A DNA stretch of 14,703 nt from Methanothrix sp. (GTDB lineage Archaea > Halobacteriota > Methanosarcinia > Methanotrichales > Methanotrichaceae). Positions 7,305-13,936 of this stretch are shown one piece after another. A program made the translations under genes and the position numbers. Every line of letters begins with the position of its first letter. The stretch's first letter is position 1. Location of the stretch: NCBI GenBank assembly GCA_028688535.1, contig JAQTXY010000012.1:1-14703 (forward strand), in the 5' to 3' direction. The notes under the pieces are model-generated. The model ran no database searches and was not told where the DNA came from. It saw nothing but the letters and a program-made list of their open reading frames with translations.

Positions 7305-8282
7305 ATGTCGCGGCAAATTGAAGGCATATTCTTCGATGATATAGGCAGCTTTCCCCTGCCCAAAGGTGTCCGGCTGGAGAGCTTGTCTCGCGATCAATAT
7401 CTGAATCTTGTGCGCGATGTTCTGGCTCAAAAGAGTCGCGCCGGTGTAGAGGTTCCTACCTATCCACAGTTTCGGGATATGATCCGCATGTTCATGGACC
7501 CAATCGAGAATCCGGATTATGCAGAGGATCCCTATCTGATCAAAAAAGATCATGCCAAGATCATGGAGCTGGAAGCTGTGCCGGCAGGCCGGGATGTGCG
7601 GGTTTGCGTTACCGGACCGGTGGAGCTTTACATTTCAGTCTTCGGAGCCACACATTATCCCGATATCCTTAATAATCTGGCAAAGAGCGTAGCCAGGTTC
7701 TTTAGCGCGTCATTAGAGGCAGAAAAGATGTCCGTGGCATCTCTGGACGAGCCCAGCCTGGGATTGAATTCCAATATCATCTTTTCAGAAGACGAGATAC
7801 TTGATGCCCTGCAGATCGCAGCCGGCCCCTGCCGGGGAATGGACTGCGAAGTGCATCTGCATTCGCCTCTCTATGCCGAGGTCTGTGCTCATGTTCCGGG
7901 AATTAGCATCGTGGGCATTGAGTCCGCTGCCCATCCAGACTATCTGCAGTTGATTGACAGGAAGGTTCTGGAGGAGACGGACAGTTACCTTCGCGCAGGG
8001 ATTGCAAGAACCGATATTCTGTCCTTGTCCGCACTCTTGAATGAACAGCTCGGGGTCAATCTCTGGCAGGATATGCCAAGGCTGGAGCGGGAGATCCTGG
8101 AAAGGGAATCACCCCAGGTCATGAGGAAGAGGCTGGAGCGAGCCCATGCTCAATTTGGAGATCGGCTTAGGGCGACAGGGCCAGACTGCGGCCTGGGCTC
8201 CTGGCCCAGTCAAGATCTGGCCTGCAAGCTGCTGGCCAACTGCGCAGCAGCGGTAAGATCTTTCCGAGAGGGCGGCGCATAG
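7305..8282 (+). CDS. Short MetE-type methionine synthase (folate-independent class)
   Basis: This 325-residue protein corresponds to the C-terminal catalytic barrel of cobalamin-independent methionine synthase alone, the form found in archaea, which methylates homocysteine with a methyl group from a corrinoid protein or another one-carbon carrier instead of polyglutamyl folate. It opens with DDIGSFPLP. By alignment in mind with E. coli MetE zinc ligands (His641, Cys643, Glu665, Cys726), the equivalents are His184, His186, Glu206 (IGIES) and Cys295 (GPDCGLGSW), so the second ligand is His, not Cys. The spacing otherwise fits. Start ATG 7305 has AAGGTGATT (7291-7299) before it. It lies in an operon with thrC, fitting a homoserine-derived Thr/Met pairing. 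I cannot assign which folate-independent family it belongs to. Confidence 0.8.
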   Translation: MSRQIEGIFFDDIGSFPLPKGVRLESLSRDQYLNLVRDVLAQKSRAGVEVPTYPQFRDMIRMFMDPIENPDYAEDPYLIKKDHAKIMELEAVPAGRDVRVCVTGPVELYISVFGATHYPDILNNLAKSVARFFSASLEAEKMSVASLDEPSLGLNSNIIFSEDEILDALQIAAGPCRGMDCEVHLHSPLYAEVCAHVPGISIVGIESAAHPDYLQLIDRKVLEETDSYLRAGIARTDILSLSALLNEQLGVNLWQDMPRLEREILERESPQVMRKRLERAHAQFGDRLRATGPDCGLGSWPSQDLACKLLANCAAAVRSFREGGA

Positions 8283-8563
8283 GAAGGCCGGATCAAAGAT
8301 CCCTGACCAAATTAGGCTGAAACAATATCAAACCCTCTTTTCGCTCATTATCGCTAACTAGTCAAGGGCTAGCTTTCATAATATAAAAATCGATGTATCA
8401 CATAAACATATTCAAATCATTGACATAACTTGGGAAATATCTCCTGGCATAAGTGCTGGTGCATAAATATTTTACCCATTCGGTTACTGATCTCAGTATA
8501 TCTAATTAAGGATTACTATGATTACCATTATCTATAAATATTTTAAGAGCATTGGTAAGTGGT
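8283..8563. promoter_or_regulatory. AT-rich spacer with tandem TATA elements and a palindrome
   Basis: ATAAATATTTTA occurs twice in direct orientation, at 8463-8474 and 8534-8545. The second lies about 26 nt (centre) before the ATG at 8564, which suits a leaderless DUF1699 transcript. Between them a 6-2-6 palindrome (TACTGA-TC-TCAGTA, 8485-8498) lies where transcription from the first element would begin. The rest of the spacer (8283-8460) is AT-rich with no gene seen. Confidence 0.5.
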
Positions 8564-8971
8564 ATGAAACTGAGGGTAGTTAGTTCTAAAAAGGAGATTA
8601 CCGATCTAAACAGGAACGAGCAGCTTGTTCATCTGGCTTTCCGAGCCTCCAATATGGATGTGATGAACCTTGTCCAGTCCTGCCCGCGTCTGCGAGCCGT
8701 GCAGATTCCGCCATCCTATCATGAGACCATGTCCAAGGCCGCCCAGCAATTCCTGGAGATTCAGGGTGTGCAGCTCTTGCGAGGAGATGTTTGGGGCCAT
8801 AGGAAGGACATTGATGAGTATTACGCCGTTGGCGAGAAGATTGTGGGCAGGATATCCAGCCTCATGGCGGAGGGCAACAGCATCGATGAGACGGTAAAGA
8901 AGCTGCAAAGGGAGACCAAGCTATCGGAAGACTTGATCCGCTATATTCTCAAGGAGCAGGTGATGGCGTAG
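8564..8971 (+). CDS. DUF1699 family protein
   Basis: Conserved methanogen protein of unknown function, 135 residues, probably cytoplasmic. It begins MKLRVVSSKKEI, continues EQLVHLAFRASNMDV and carries the block LLRGDVWGHRKDIDEYY, which I recognise from DUF1699 proteins of Methanosarcina and relatives. The C-terminal third (EGNSIDETVKKLQRETKLS then IRYILKE) looks like a small helical, possibly helix-turn-helix-like, segment. ATG 8564 is preferred over TTG 8552 (four residues longer) because family members start MKxRVVSS and because the TATA element at 8534-8545 predicts transcription starting at about the ATG. An oligo-T run follows at 9018-9023. Confidence 0.8.
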   Translation: MKLRVVSSKKEITDLNRNEQLVHLAFRASNMDVMNLVQSCPRLRAVQIPPSYHETMSKAAQQFLEIQGVQLLRGDVWGHRKDIDEYYAVGEKIVGRISSLMAEGNSIDETVKKLQRETKLSEDLIRYILKEQVMA

Positions 8972-9017
8972 ACAAACAGCGCAAACTCATGGGGCCGGCT
9001 TGTAACCCAGCCCTCAG

Positions 9018-9023
9018 TTTTTT
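9018..9023 (+). terminator. Oligo-T run after DUF1699 gene
   Basis: Six consecutive T follow a weak GGCT/AGCC pairing (9008-9013 region) in the 62-nt gap between the convergent DUF1699 and ligase genes. Oligo-T tracts terminate archaeal RNA polymerase. Confidence 0.35.
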
Positions 9024-9033
9024 GCAATCAATT

Positions 9034-9987
9034 TTAGACTGAAGCAGTCATCTGATCCAGTGTGCACTCTAGCGGCTCTTTGTCATCCCTCATGCGCAGG
9101 AAGACCGGGGCGCGAAGGTGGCCATCCAGGGTGACTTCCAGGGCAGAGACCTGCACCACCTGGATGGGTTTGACCCATCTTACCTGTGGCGTTGGCGGTG
9201 CATTGCCAAAGGGAGAATGGTCCAGGGGCAAGAAGCCTGCGACAATCTCTTCCAGCTCTCTGTCGGTAAACCCTGATCCCACACGACCAACGTAATGCAA
9301 CTGGCCGCTCTGATAGGCGCCCAGGAGAAGGCCGCCAAAGGAAGTGGCACGTCCCCCCTTTCCAGGAATGTAGCCGCCTATCACCAGGTCCAGCTTGAGG
9401 CTCTTCTTGATCTTTATCCAGTCCGGGCTTCTTGTGCCCGGCTGATAGGCAGAGTCTAACCTCTTGGCTACCACTCCCTCGATGCCTATCTTGAGAGCCG
9501 CCTGAAAATAGTCCTCACCCTTTTCCGGAAATGAATCGGCGATGGCGACCATTTCGCTCTCCTGAAGCTCTTCATTCAGGATTCTCTTTCGCTGCCGTAG
9601 AGGCAGGTCCATGACGCTTCTCTCTTCCGCGTAGAGAATATCAAAGACAACGAAGCTTGCCGGAAGGGCGGAAGCGAGGTATTCTATGCGCATCCTCTCG
9701 CTTTGGTGGTCGCGCTCTGCAAGCTTCGCAAAGCTTGGCTTACTATCCACAAAGACGGCGATTTCTCCGTCCAGAAAGCACCCGGAAGCTCCCTGGGGCA
9801 GAGCAGCGGCGATCTCCGGATAGCGATAGGCGATATCTTGCAGCCTGCGATTGTAGAGGCGCACACCTCTTTCGGATACTTCTGCCAAACAGCGAGTTCC
9901 GTCGATCTTGGGCTCAAAGATCCATTCCGCTGAGTTAAAAGGCTGACCGGAGACTGCCAGCATGGGCTTTACTGGATGCATTTGCAT
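9034..9987 (-). CDS. ligD: ATP-dependent DNA ligase, LigD-type (NHEJ)
   Basis: Seals DNA breaks in Ku-dependent end joining. The 317-residue protein holds the ligase core only: an adenylation domain with Lys27 in the KIDG motif (covalent AMP site), YNRRL at 45, DGEIAVF at 73, FVVFDILY at 112, EGVVAK at 170 and WIKIKK at 190, followed by an OB-fold ending in RAPVFLRMRDDK near 292 (motif VI). This is the architecture of the bacterial LigD ligase module, not of the large archaeal replicative Lig1 with its N-terminal DNA-binding domain. The polymerase and phosphoesterase modules of LigD are absent and may be encoded elsewhere. The start ATG 9987 follows GAGGG and is 9 nt after the Ku stop, so the two are one operon. 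A second Met two codons later is also possible. Confidence 0.92.
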   Translation of the reverse strand: MQMHPVKPMLAVSGQPFNSAEWIFEPKIDGTRCLAEVSERGVRLYNRRLQDIAYRYPEIAAALPQGASGCFLDGEIAVFVDSKPSFAKLAERDHQSERMRIEYLASALPASFVVFDILYAEERSVMDLPLRQRKRILNEELQESEMVAIADSFPEKGEDYFQAALKIGIEGVVAKRLDSAYQPGTRSPDWIKIKKSLKLDLVIGGYIPGKGGRATSFGGLLLGAYQSGQLHYVGRVGSGFTDRELEEIVAGFLPLDHSPFGNAPPTPQVRWVKPIQVVQVSALEVTLDGHLRAPVFLRMRDDKEPLECTLDQMTASV

Positions 9988-9996
9988 TTATTTCCC

Positions 9997-10845
9997 TCAT
10001 TTCAGCGACTCGGCAGTCAGGCGCAAGGCCTCCATAAGGTTCTTGGCTGCGGGCCTGGCCTTTTTCTTCTCCGGCACGACCACGGTACCTGCCATCTTTG
10101 ATCTGACCAGGGCTTCGATCCTCTCTTTGTACTGGTCGTGGAAGGCAGAAATGTCCAATTCTCCGCTCAGGCTTTTTATGATCTGCATAGCAAGCTCCAG
10201 CTCCTTTTCAGGGGGCTTTGGTAGATCTCTTATGGCCTGATAGTCCTGCGGATCTAAGACCTCTTCTGGGTACCTCATGGTAGTTGCCACCACAGCCTGC
10301 CGGTAGTAGTGGACAAGTACCGGTCTCTCTCGGGAGCGGAGGGTAATGCGGCCGATGGCAGCTTTGGCCGTCTTCTCCATGATGGTTCTTAAGAGGGAGT
10401 AGGCCTCCTCGGATTTATCCGGCAAGAGCAGATAGGTCTTTTCGAAGTAGTGGGGATCGATCTCAAAGAAGTTTACAAAACGATCAAGGGCTATGGTATT
10501 CTTTGATTCAGGCCTGGCAGCTTCAATCTCCTTCTTTTCCAATACCGCATACCTGTTATTCCCCAGAGGATAGCCATAGACGATATCGGCCAGTGTGACC
10601 TCCTCGCCTTCCTGGCAGACGCGCTTGTTGGAGATGGCCGTCTGGCAACTGCGATGCAGCATGCGAAAGCTGATGCGCACATCTTTGGTCATAAGCAGAG
10701 CCTTGACGGGAATATTAACCAAACCGATTCTCAGATTGCCGGACCAGGTGGTCCTGGGGGAAGCAGAGGCGGATGCTGTTTTAGCTGTTGTCTCATCGGG
10801 CGTCTTTTCCGGCTTTTCTAGGTCAAGCTGCACAACCTCGGGCAT
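9997..10845 (-). CDS. ku: Prokaryotic Ku DNA end-binding protein
   Basis: Homodimeric ring protein that binds DNA double-strand ends and recruits LigD. Residues from about 31 match the family opening (TTWSGNLRIGLVNIPVKA), then ISFRMLH, RVC-EGEEV, DIVYGYPLGNNRYAVL, ARPES, and DPHYFEKTYLLLPD, followed by RPVLVHYYR and YPEEV. At 282 residues it is usual length, with a short Lys/Arg-containing tail (KKKARP). Odd point: about 30 residues rich in Glu, Lys, Thr, Ala and Ser precede the core, whereas many bacterial Ku proteins begin almost at the core; no later in-frame start exists before the core, so the extension seems real. No strong Shine-Dalgarno is seen. Ku plus LigD in a methanogen suggests an origin by transfer from bacteria. 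Confidence 0.94.
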   Translation of the reverse strand: MPEVVQLDLEKPEKTPDETTAKTASASASPRTTWSGNLRIGLVNIPVKALLMTKDVRISFRMLHRSCQTAISNKRVCQEGEEVTLADIVYGYPLGNNRYAVLEKKEIEAARPESKNTIALDRFVNFFEIDPHYFEKTYLLLPDKSEEAYSLLRTIMEKTAKAAIGRITLRSRERPVLVHYYRQAVVATTMRYPEEVLDPQDYQAIRDLPKPPEKELELAMQIIKSLSGELDISAFHDQYKERIEALVRSKMAGTVVVPEKKKARPAAKNLMEALRLTAESLK

Positions 10846-10877
10846 GAATTGTATTCTGCCGGCAATCTAGAAGAATT

Positions 10878-10893
10878 TTTGGATCAATCCAAA
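10878..10893. promoter_or_regulatory. Palindrome in the ku / secreted-protein divergent spacer
   Basis: TTTGGAT-CA-ATCCAAA is a perfect 7-2-7 inverted repeat. It overlaps or lies just downstream of the AT-rich minus-strand element (TTTACTATTATT, about 10893-10904) that may be the ku TATA box, and upstream of the ku start at 10845. That is a usual position for an archaeal repressor site. Confidence 0.45.
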
Positions 10894-10924
10894 TAATAGT
10901 AAACCCTAAGCCAAATTCCCGACC

Positions 10925-10940
10925 CAGAATCTTTATATGG
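10925..10940 (+). promoter_or_regulatory. Promoter of secreted protein gene 1
   Basis: CAGAATCTTTATATGG contains a TATA box (TTTATATG). The same 16 bases recur at 11646-11661 before the paralogue. Distance to the start codon is 48 nt, so transcription should start around 10960 with a very short leader carrying GGTGATC. Confidence 0.65.
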
Positions 10941-10972
10941 GCTAAATCATTTGCTCTTCTTCAGGTGATCCT

Positions 10973-11602
10973 TTGAAGAAGATGGTCTTATTAATTACTG
11001 TATTATGCTTAATGGTCCTATCTTTGACCGGCATATCTGCTGCCGCTGATGCAAAATCACCCGAGAATCAGCTTTTAAATTCTTATGATGGAAATCTCAC
11101 CCAGAAGAGAATTGTCTCCATTGATCTGCTCTCAGTAATGGGACTTCCAGCCTATTTTATTGCAGAAGCAGTCAAGTTCAAGGCCCCAAAGCCCGATTGG
11201 AAGCTGAATACCGTACAAATATTGGGATGGGACGGCTATAACGGCAGTATGCAGTCTATTCCCAGCGAACGGATTATTGCCCTCGAAGTCAGGGACAAGG
11301 ATCTTAATTTGCTCTACAGATTCTCTGACTCTCAGCTCCCGTACTCCAACTTTGTTCGTAATGCCACGGAAACATATCCATTTACCATGCGTCTACCATC
11401 AATACCGGTAAGCGACGAATTTTATGTATGCTTCTATGACCGGGGGGCAATTGCCATCGCCGCCGAAGTTCTCAATAAGACCAGCCAGAACTCGTTCATC
11501 TATATCGAAGAGGGAAATGCATTGCTGCCTTCAAATCTGCCTCTATTCGGCCAGAACGAATCTGTGCCCCTGAACTGGATAATGACGATCGGTGGAAACT
11601 AA
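10973..11602 (+). CDS. Secreted protein, paralogue 1 (function unknown)
   Basis: Exported 209-residue protein. An N-terminal signal peptide (Lys-Lys, then about 16 hydrophobic residues, cleavage likely near SAAADA) is followed by a mostly beta-rich domain. Blocks shared with the next gene are AVKFKAPKPDWKLNTVQILGW, with GYN after it, LEVRDKDLNLLYRF and DEFYVCFYDRGA. Five N-glycosylation sequons (NLT, NGS, NAT, NKT, NES) suit an archaeal surface protein. The pattern of Trp and alternating hydrophobics suggests a beta-sandwich like those in bacterial secreted proteins (inference). The start is TTG 10973: GGTGATC (10964-10970) is 2 nt upstream, exactly as in the paralogue where the start is ATG. 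An ATG three codons in is the alternative. A T-rich run (11603-11614) follows the stop. Confidence 0.8.
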   Translation: MKKMVLLITVLCLMVLSLTGISAAADAKSPENQLLNSYDGNLTQKRIVSIDLLSVMGLPAYFIAEAVKFKAPKPDWKLNTVQILGWDGYNGSMQSIPSERIIALEVRDKDLNLLYRFSDSQLPYSNFVRNATETYPFTMRLPSIPVSDEFYVCFYDRGAIAIAAEVLNKTSQNSFIYIEEGNALLPSNLPLFGQNESVPLNWIMTIGGN

Positions 11603-11614
11603 TCTTTCTTTTTT
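11603..11614 (+). terminator. T-rich terminator after paralogue 1
   Basis: TCTTTCTTTTTT directly follows the TAA stop, an oligo-T tract of the sort that ends archaeal transcription. It suggests that the two paralogues are transcribed separately, each from its own promoter copy. Confidence 0.45.
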
Positions 11615-11645
11615 ACAGGTGTCTAAAAATTTATTCAAATCATAT

Positions 11646-11661
11646 CAGAATCTTTATATGG
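11646..11661 (+). promoter_or_regulatory. Promoter of secreted protein gene 2
   Basis: CAGAATCTTTATATGG is identical to the element at 10925-10940 and lies 49 nt before the ATG. The following bases also resemble the first copy (ATAAAAATCATTTG against CTAAATCATTTG), so the duplication included the promoter. Confidence 0.65.
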
Positions 11662-11694
11662 ATAAAAATCATTTGATAGATCTTGGGTGATCTA

Positions 11695-12297
11695 ATGAAG
11701 AATACTACCTTATTATTTGCTTGTTTATGCTCTGCAGCCCTGTGCATAAATGCTATTGCTGCAACGGCCGCAACACCACAATTGACAACACTGAGGGGAG
11801 ATAGCGGACAGAATTATTCACAGATCAACTTTACATTATTCTCATCATTGGTTGAGTTTGGCTCTCTAGGGGTAGGGGAAGCTGTAAAATTCAAGGCCCC
11901 AAAAGCCGGCTGGAAGCTGCAAACAGTGCGGGTTTTGGGTTGGAGCGGCTACAACAAGTCCTCACAATCTTACCCTGCCGACAGAAATATTATGCTTGAG
12001 ATAAGGGACAAAGATTTCAATCTTCTCTATAAATTTGCTGATGCTCAGAACAACTACTTCCTCTCCGACATTGGGCCGAGATTCGGTGAGATAGAGATAC
12101 CTGGAGTAGCGGTAACCGGAGACTTTTATGTAGTCTACTATGATCGTGGGGCTGCTCCCATCGGCACGGAGACAACCAATGCTACTGGAAACTCCTACCT
12201 ATTCGTGAACGGGCAGATGGAGCCTGCAGAGTTTCCCCTCTCAGAGACAAATGAGACCGTTATGGTCAACTGGTTGATGGAGGCCCTCGGAAAATAA
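11695..12297 (+). CDS. Secreted protein, paralogue 2 (function unknown)
   Basis: Paralogue of the preceding gene, 200 residues, exported. It has a signal peptide (MKNTTLLFACLCSAALCINA, cleavage near ATAAT) and the shared core AVKFKAPKAGWKLQTVRVLGW, then SGYN, LEIRDKDFNLLYKF, VTGDFYVVYYDRGA and a C-terminal VNWLM. Five sequons (NYS, NFT, NKS, NAT, NET) occur at mostly different places from copy 1. The N-terminal 60 residues have diverged most. Start ATG 11695 follows GGTGATC by 2 nt; an in-frame TTG at 11683 lies upstream of the ribosome site and is rejected. Function unknown; possibly a sheath or S-layer associated protein. Confidence 0.82.
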   Translation: MKNTTLLFACLCSAALCINAIAATAATPQLTTLRGDSGQNYSQINFTLFSSLVEFGSLGVGEAVKFKAPKAGWKLQTVRVLGWSGYNKSSQSYPADRNIMLEIRDKDFNLLYKFADAQNNYFLSDIGPRFGEIEIPGVAVTGDFYVVYYDRGAAPIGTETTNATGNSYLFVNGQMEPAEFPLSETNETVMVNWLMEALGK

Positions 12298-12326
12298 GGA
12301 GCACCTTATCACTAATCTAATATCGG

Positions 12327-12374
12327 AATATTTAGGTTGGCGAAAGTATGTTATAGCTGCACGCCAACAATATT
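12327..12374 (+). promoter_or_regulatory. Long inverted repeat just before the PAC2-family gene
   Basis: AATATT-TAG-GTTGGCG (12327-12342) is complementary to CGCCAAC-AATATT (12362-12374) apart from the TAG bulge, around a 19-nt loop, and ends 3 nt before the ATG. As RNA it would be a 13-bp hairpin next to the start codon; as DNA it could be an operator overlapping the core promoter. Confidence 0.5.
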
Positions 12375-12377
12375 TCG

Positions 12378-13040
12378 ATGTTTGAGTCTCGCTTAATCTG
12401 CATTTGCGGTCTTCCGGGAATTGGAAGTGTCGGCAAAGTGGCAACCGATTACCTGGCTACTGCCCTGGAATGCAGTACCATAATACCATTTTTTTCGCGC
12501 AGCTTTCCACCCCAAGTAATGGTCTCTGGAGGATTGGCGAAGTTGATGCATGCCCAGTTGATGCGCACCAAGGAAAAAGAGAACCTCCTCATTCTCTCCG
12601 GTGATGCCCAGCCTCTGGATGTAGTGGGCATGCATGAGCTGGCAGGAAATATCCTGCAGGCCATAAAGGAGCTGGGTGTCACGGATGTTATCACCCTGGC
12701 GGCATATGTGGGAGAGACGAATGAATCCGTCCTGGGCACGGCAACGGACGCTGATGCGGCGACGGCTCTTGGCGAGTGCAACATTCCCTTGCTGCGAAGC
12801 GGCGCTATCGGCGGATTGAACGGCCTTCTGGCGGGGATGGCACCTCTGTATGATCTGCGTGGCTTTTGCTTGCTGGCGACAAGCTCTGGGTCCGATCCCG
12901 TGGACATCCGGGCGGCAAATAACCTGCTTTGTGCAATAAATGAGCTTCTTCATCTTGACATTGACATAACTCTTATGGAACCTGTGATAGAGGAGCCGCA
13001 AGAGGCTGTAACTTATGAGGTAGATATGAATTACCGGTGA
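12378..13040 (+). CDS. PAC2 family protein (proteasome assembly chaperone-like)
   Basis: The opening GLPGIGSVGKVATDYL near residue 11 is the hallmark of the archaeal PAC2 family (COG2047), related to eukaryotic proteasome assembly chaperones; archaeal members include proteins proposed to help proteasome assembly and others of unknown role. Further landmarks are LLILSGDAQP, ITLAAYVGET, and IGGLNGLLAGMAPLYDLRGFCLLATSSG with an acidic C-terminal tail. At 220 residues it is near or a little under usual length. No obvious Shine-Dalgarno precedes ATG 12378, and the start lies directly after a long inverted repeat. It stands alone; the downstream gene is convergent. Confidence 0.85.
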   Translation: MFESRLICICGLPGIGSVGKVATDYLATALECSTIIPFFSRSFPPQVMVSGGLAKLMHAQLMRTKEKENLLILSGDAQPLDVVGMHELAGNILQAIKELGVTDVITLAAYVGETNESVLGTATDADAATALGECNIPLLRSGAIGGLNGLLAGMAPLYDLRGFCLLATSSGSDPVDIRAANNLLCAINELLHLDIDITLMEPVIEEPQEAVTYEVDMNYR

Positions 13041-13048
13041 AAAAGTAA

Positions 13049-13068
13049 GATGACATTAATTCGTCATC
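13049..13068. terminator. Hairpin between convergent genes
   Basis: GATGAC (13049-13054) pairs with GTCATC (13063-13068) around an 8-nt AT-rich loop, in the 30-nt gap between the PAC2-family stop and the DUF89 stop. It could serve both directions. T-runs beside it are short. Confidence 0.4.
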
Positions 13069-13070
13069 CA

Positions 13071-13934
13071 TCAAATCGATTTTGCCACCAGAGTTCCTTT
13101 AGGCACTCCAATAACCATAGCCACCGGCTCACATTTAGCTCTCATAAGGTATACGAGCCGACCCGTCAGCCGCTCTTCGAACTCAGAGATGGTCTCGAAG
13201 TTTCCCATGCCTTTGGACAATATCAGCCAGCTTGGATCAAACAATAGGGCGCGAGCCTCGGGCTCCAGGTGCTCCAGGGATGTTCCCACTACATTTCCGG
13301 TAGCAATGACCTTAAGATCCATATCGGTCATGGCGCATAGCTCCTTTGCGGTAACATCATTGAGAACCGGCTCAGACTTTGATCCCACTACCACCTTCTT
13401 TCCCATTTTCCGAAGCTTGTCGATTACAAAGAGATCAAATACAGCTTCACCGCAATTATCCGTGAGATAAAAGATATTGCTGAAGCTGAGTAGACGCCTC
13501 TTAACCTCGCTGATATCGCCATGCAGCTTTTCGCATAGCGTATTTTGAAAGACTCCGGCAAAGGTCCTGTTATCGAAATCGTGGCCCTTGACTCCAAACT
13601 CCATGGAATTGGCGGCCGCAGCAATGCGGATTATTGCTTCAATCTTGTCAACGGCTTTTTCGTAGAATTCTTCTGCCATTGACAATAGATCCATAGCCAC
13701 ACAGTTGCTCTCTTCTTTCAGCCTCTGGTACGGATCAGAATTTTCACTGCGTCGTTTAATGATGTTCTCTCGCTCTGTCCCTACCAGAGCCGACACTCCG
13801 TCCTTGTGACATGCCATATAGTCGAGCAGCTCATCCATGGCCGCCTTCTTCTTCTTCTCCTCCTCTGGGGAAAAGACGAGATCGCACTCGAACTTGGCCC
13901 GGTCCAAGATGCAGGGATAGCAGTTGGAGGCCAT
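13071..13934 (-). CDS. DUF89 / ARMT1-like metal-dependent phosphatase
   Basis: Member of the damage-control phosphatase family (DUF89), which removes phosphate from unwanted or damaged phosphometabolites with a bound divalent metal. Landmarks, numbered from ATG 13934: Cys5 and Cys8 (NCYPC, the CxxC of stand-alone archaeal members), AAANSMEFG at 106, the metal-site DNCGE at 159-163, GSKSEPVLND to Asp193, Asp233 and LSKGMGNFE at 239-247. At 287 residues it fits archaeal homologues. The start is unsure: ATG 13934 lies 2 nt after the upstream HDAC-like stop, preceded by GAGG directly adjacent; GTG 13949 would overlap it by 13 nt and follow GGAAG. Either way the two genes are one operon. The substrate is unknown. 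Confidence 0.87.
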   Translation of the reverse strand: MASNCYPCILDRAKFECDLVFSPEEEKKKKAAMDELLDYMACHKDGVSALVGTERENIIKRRSENSDPYQRLKEESNCVAMDLLSMAEEFYEKAVDKIEAIIRIAAAANSMEFGVKGHDFDNRTFAGVFQNTLCEKLHGDISEVKRRLLSFSNIFYLTDNCGEAVFDLFVIDKLRKMGKKVVVGSKSEPVLNDVTAKELCAMTDMDLKVIATGNVVGTSLEHLEPEARALLFDPSWLILSKGMGNFETISEFEERLTGRLVYLMRAKCEPVAMVIGVPKGTLVAKSI

Positions 13935-13936
13935 CC

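Noticed and set aside
12393..13001. Minus-strand open frame of 202 codons
   Set aside because: Antisense to the PAC2-family gene, which has the diagnostic GLPGIGSVGK motif; no motif on the minus strand.
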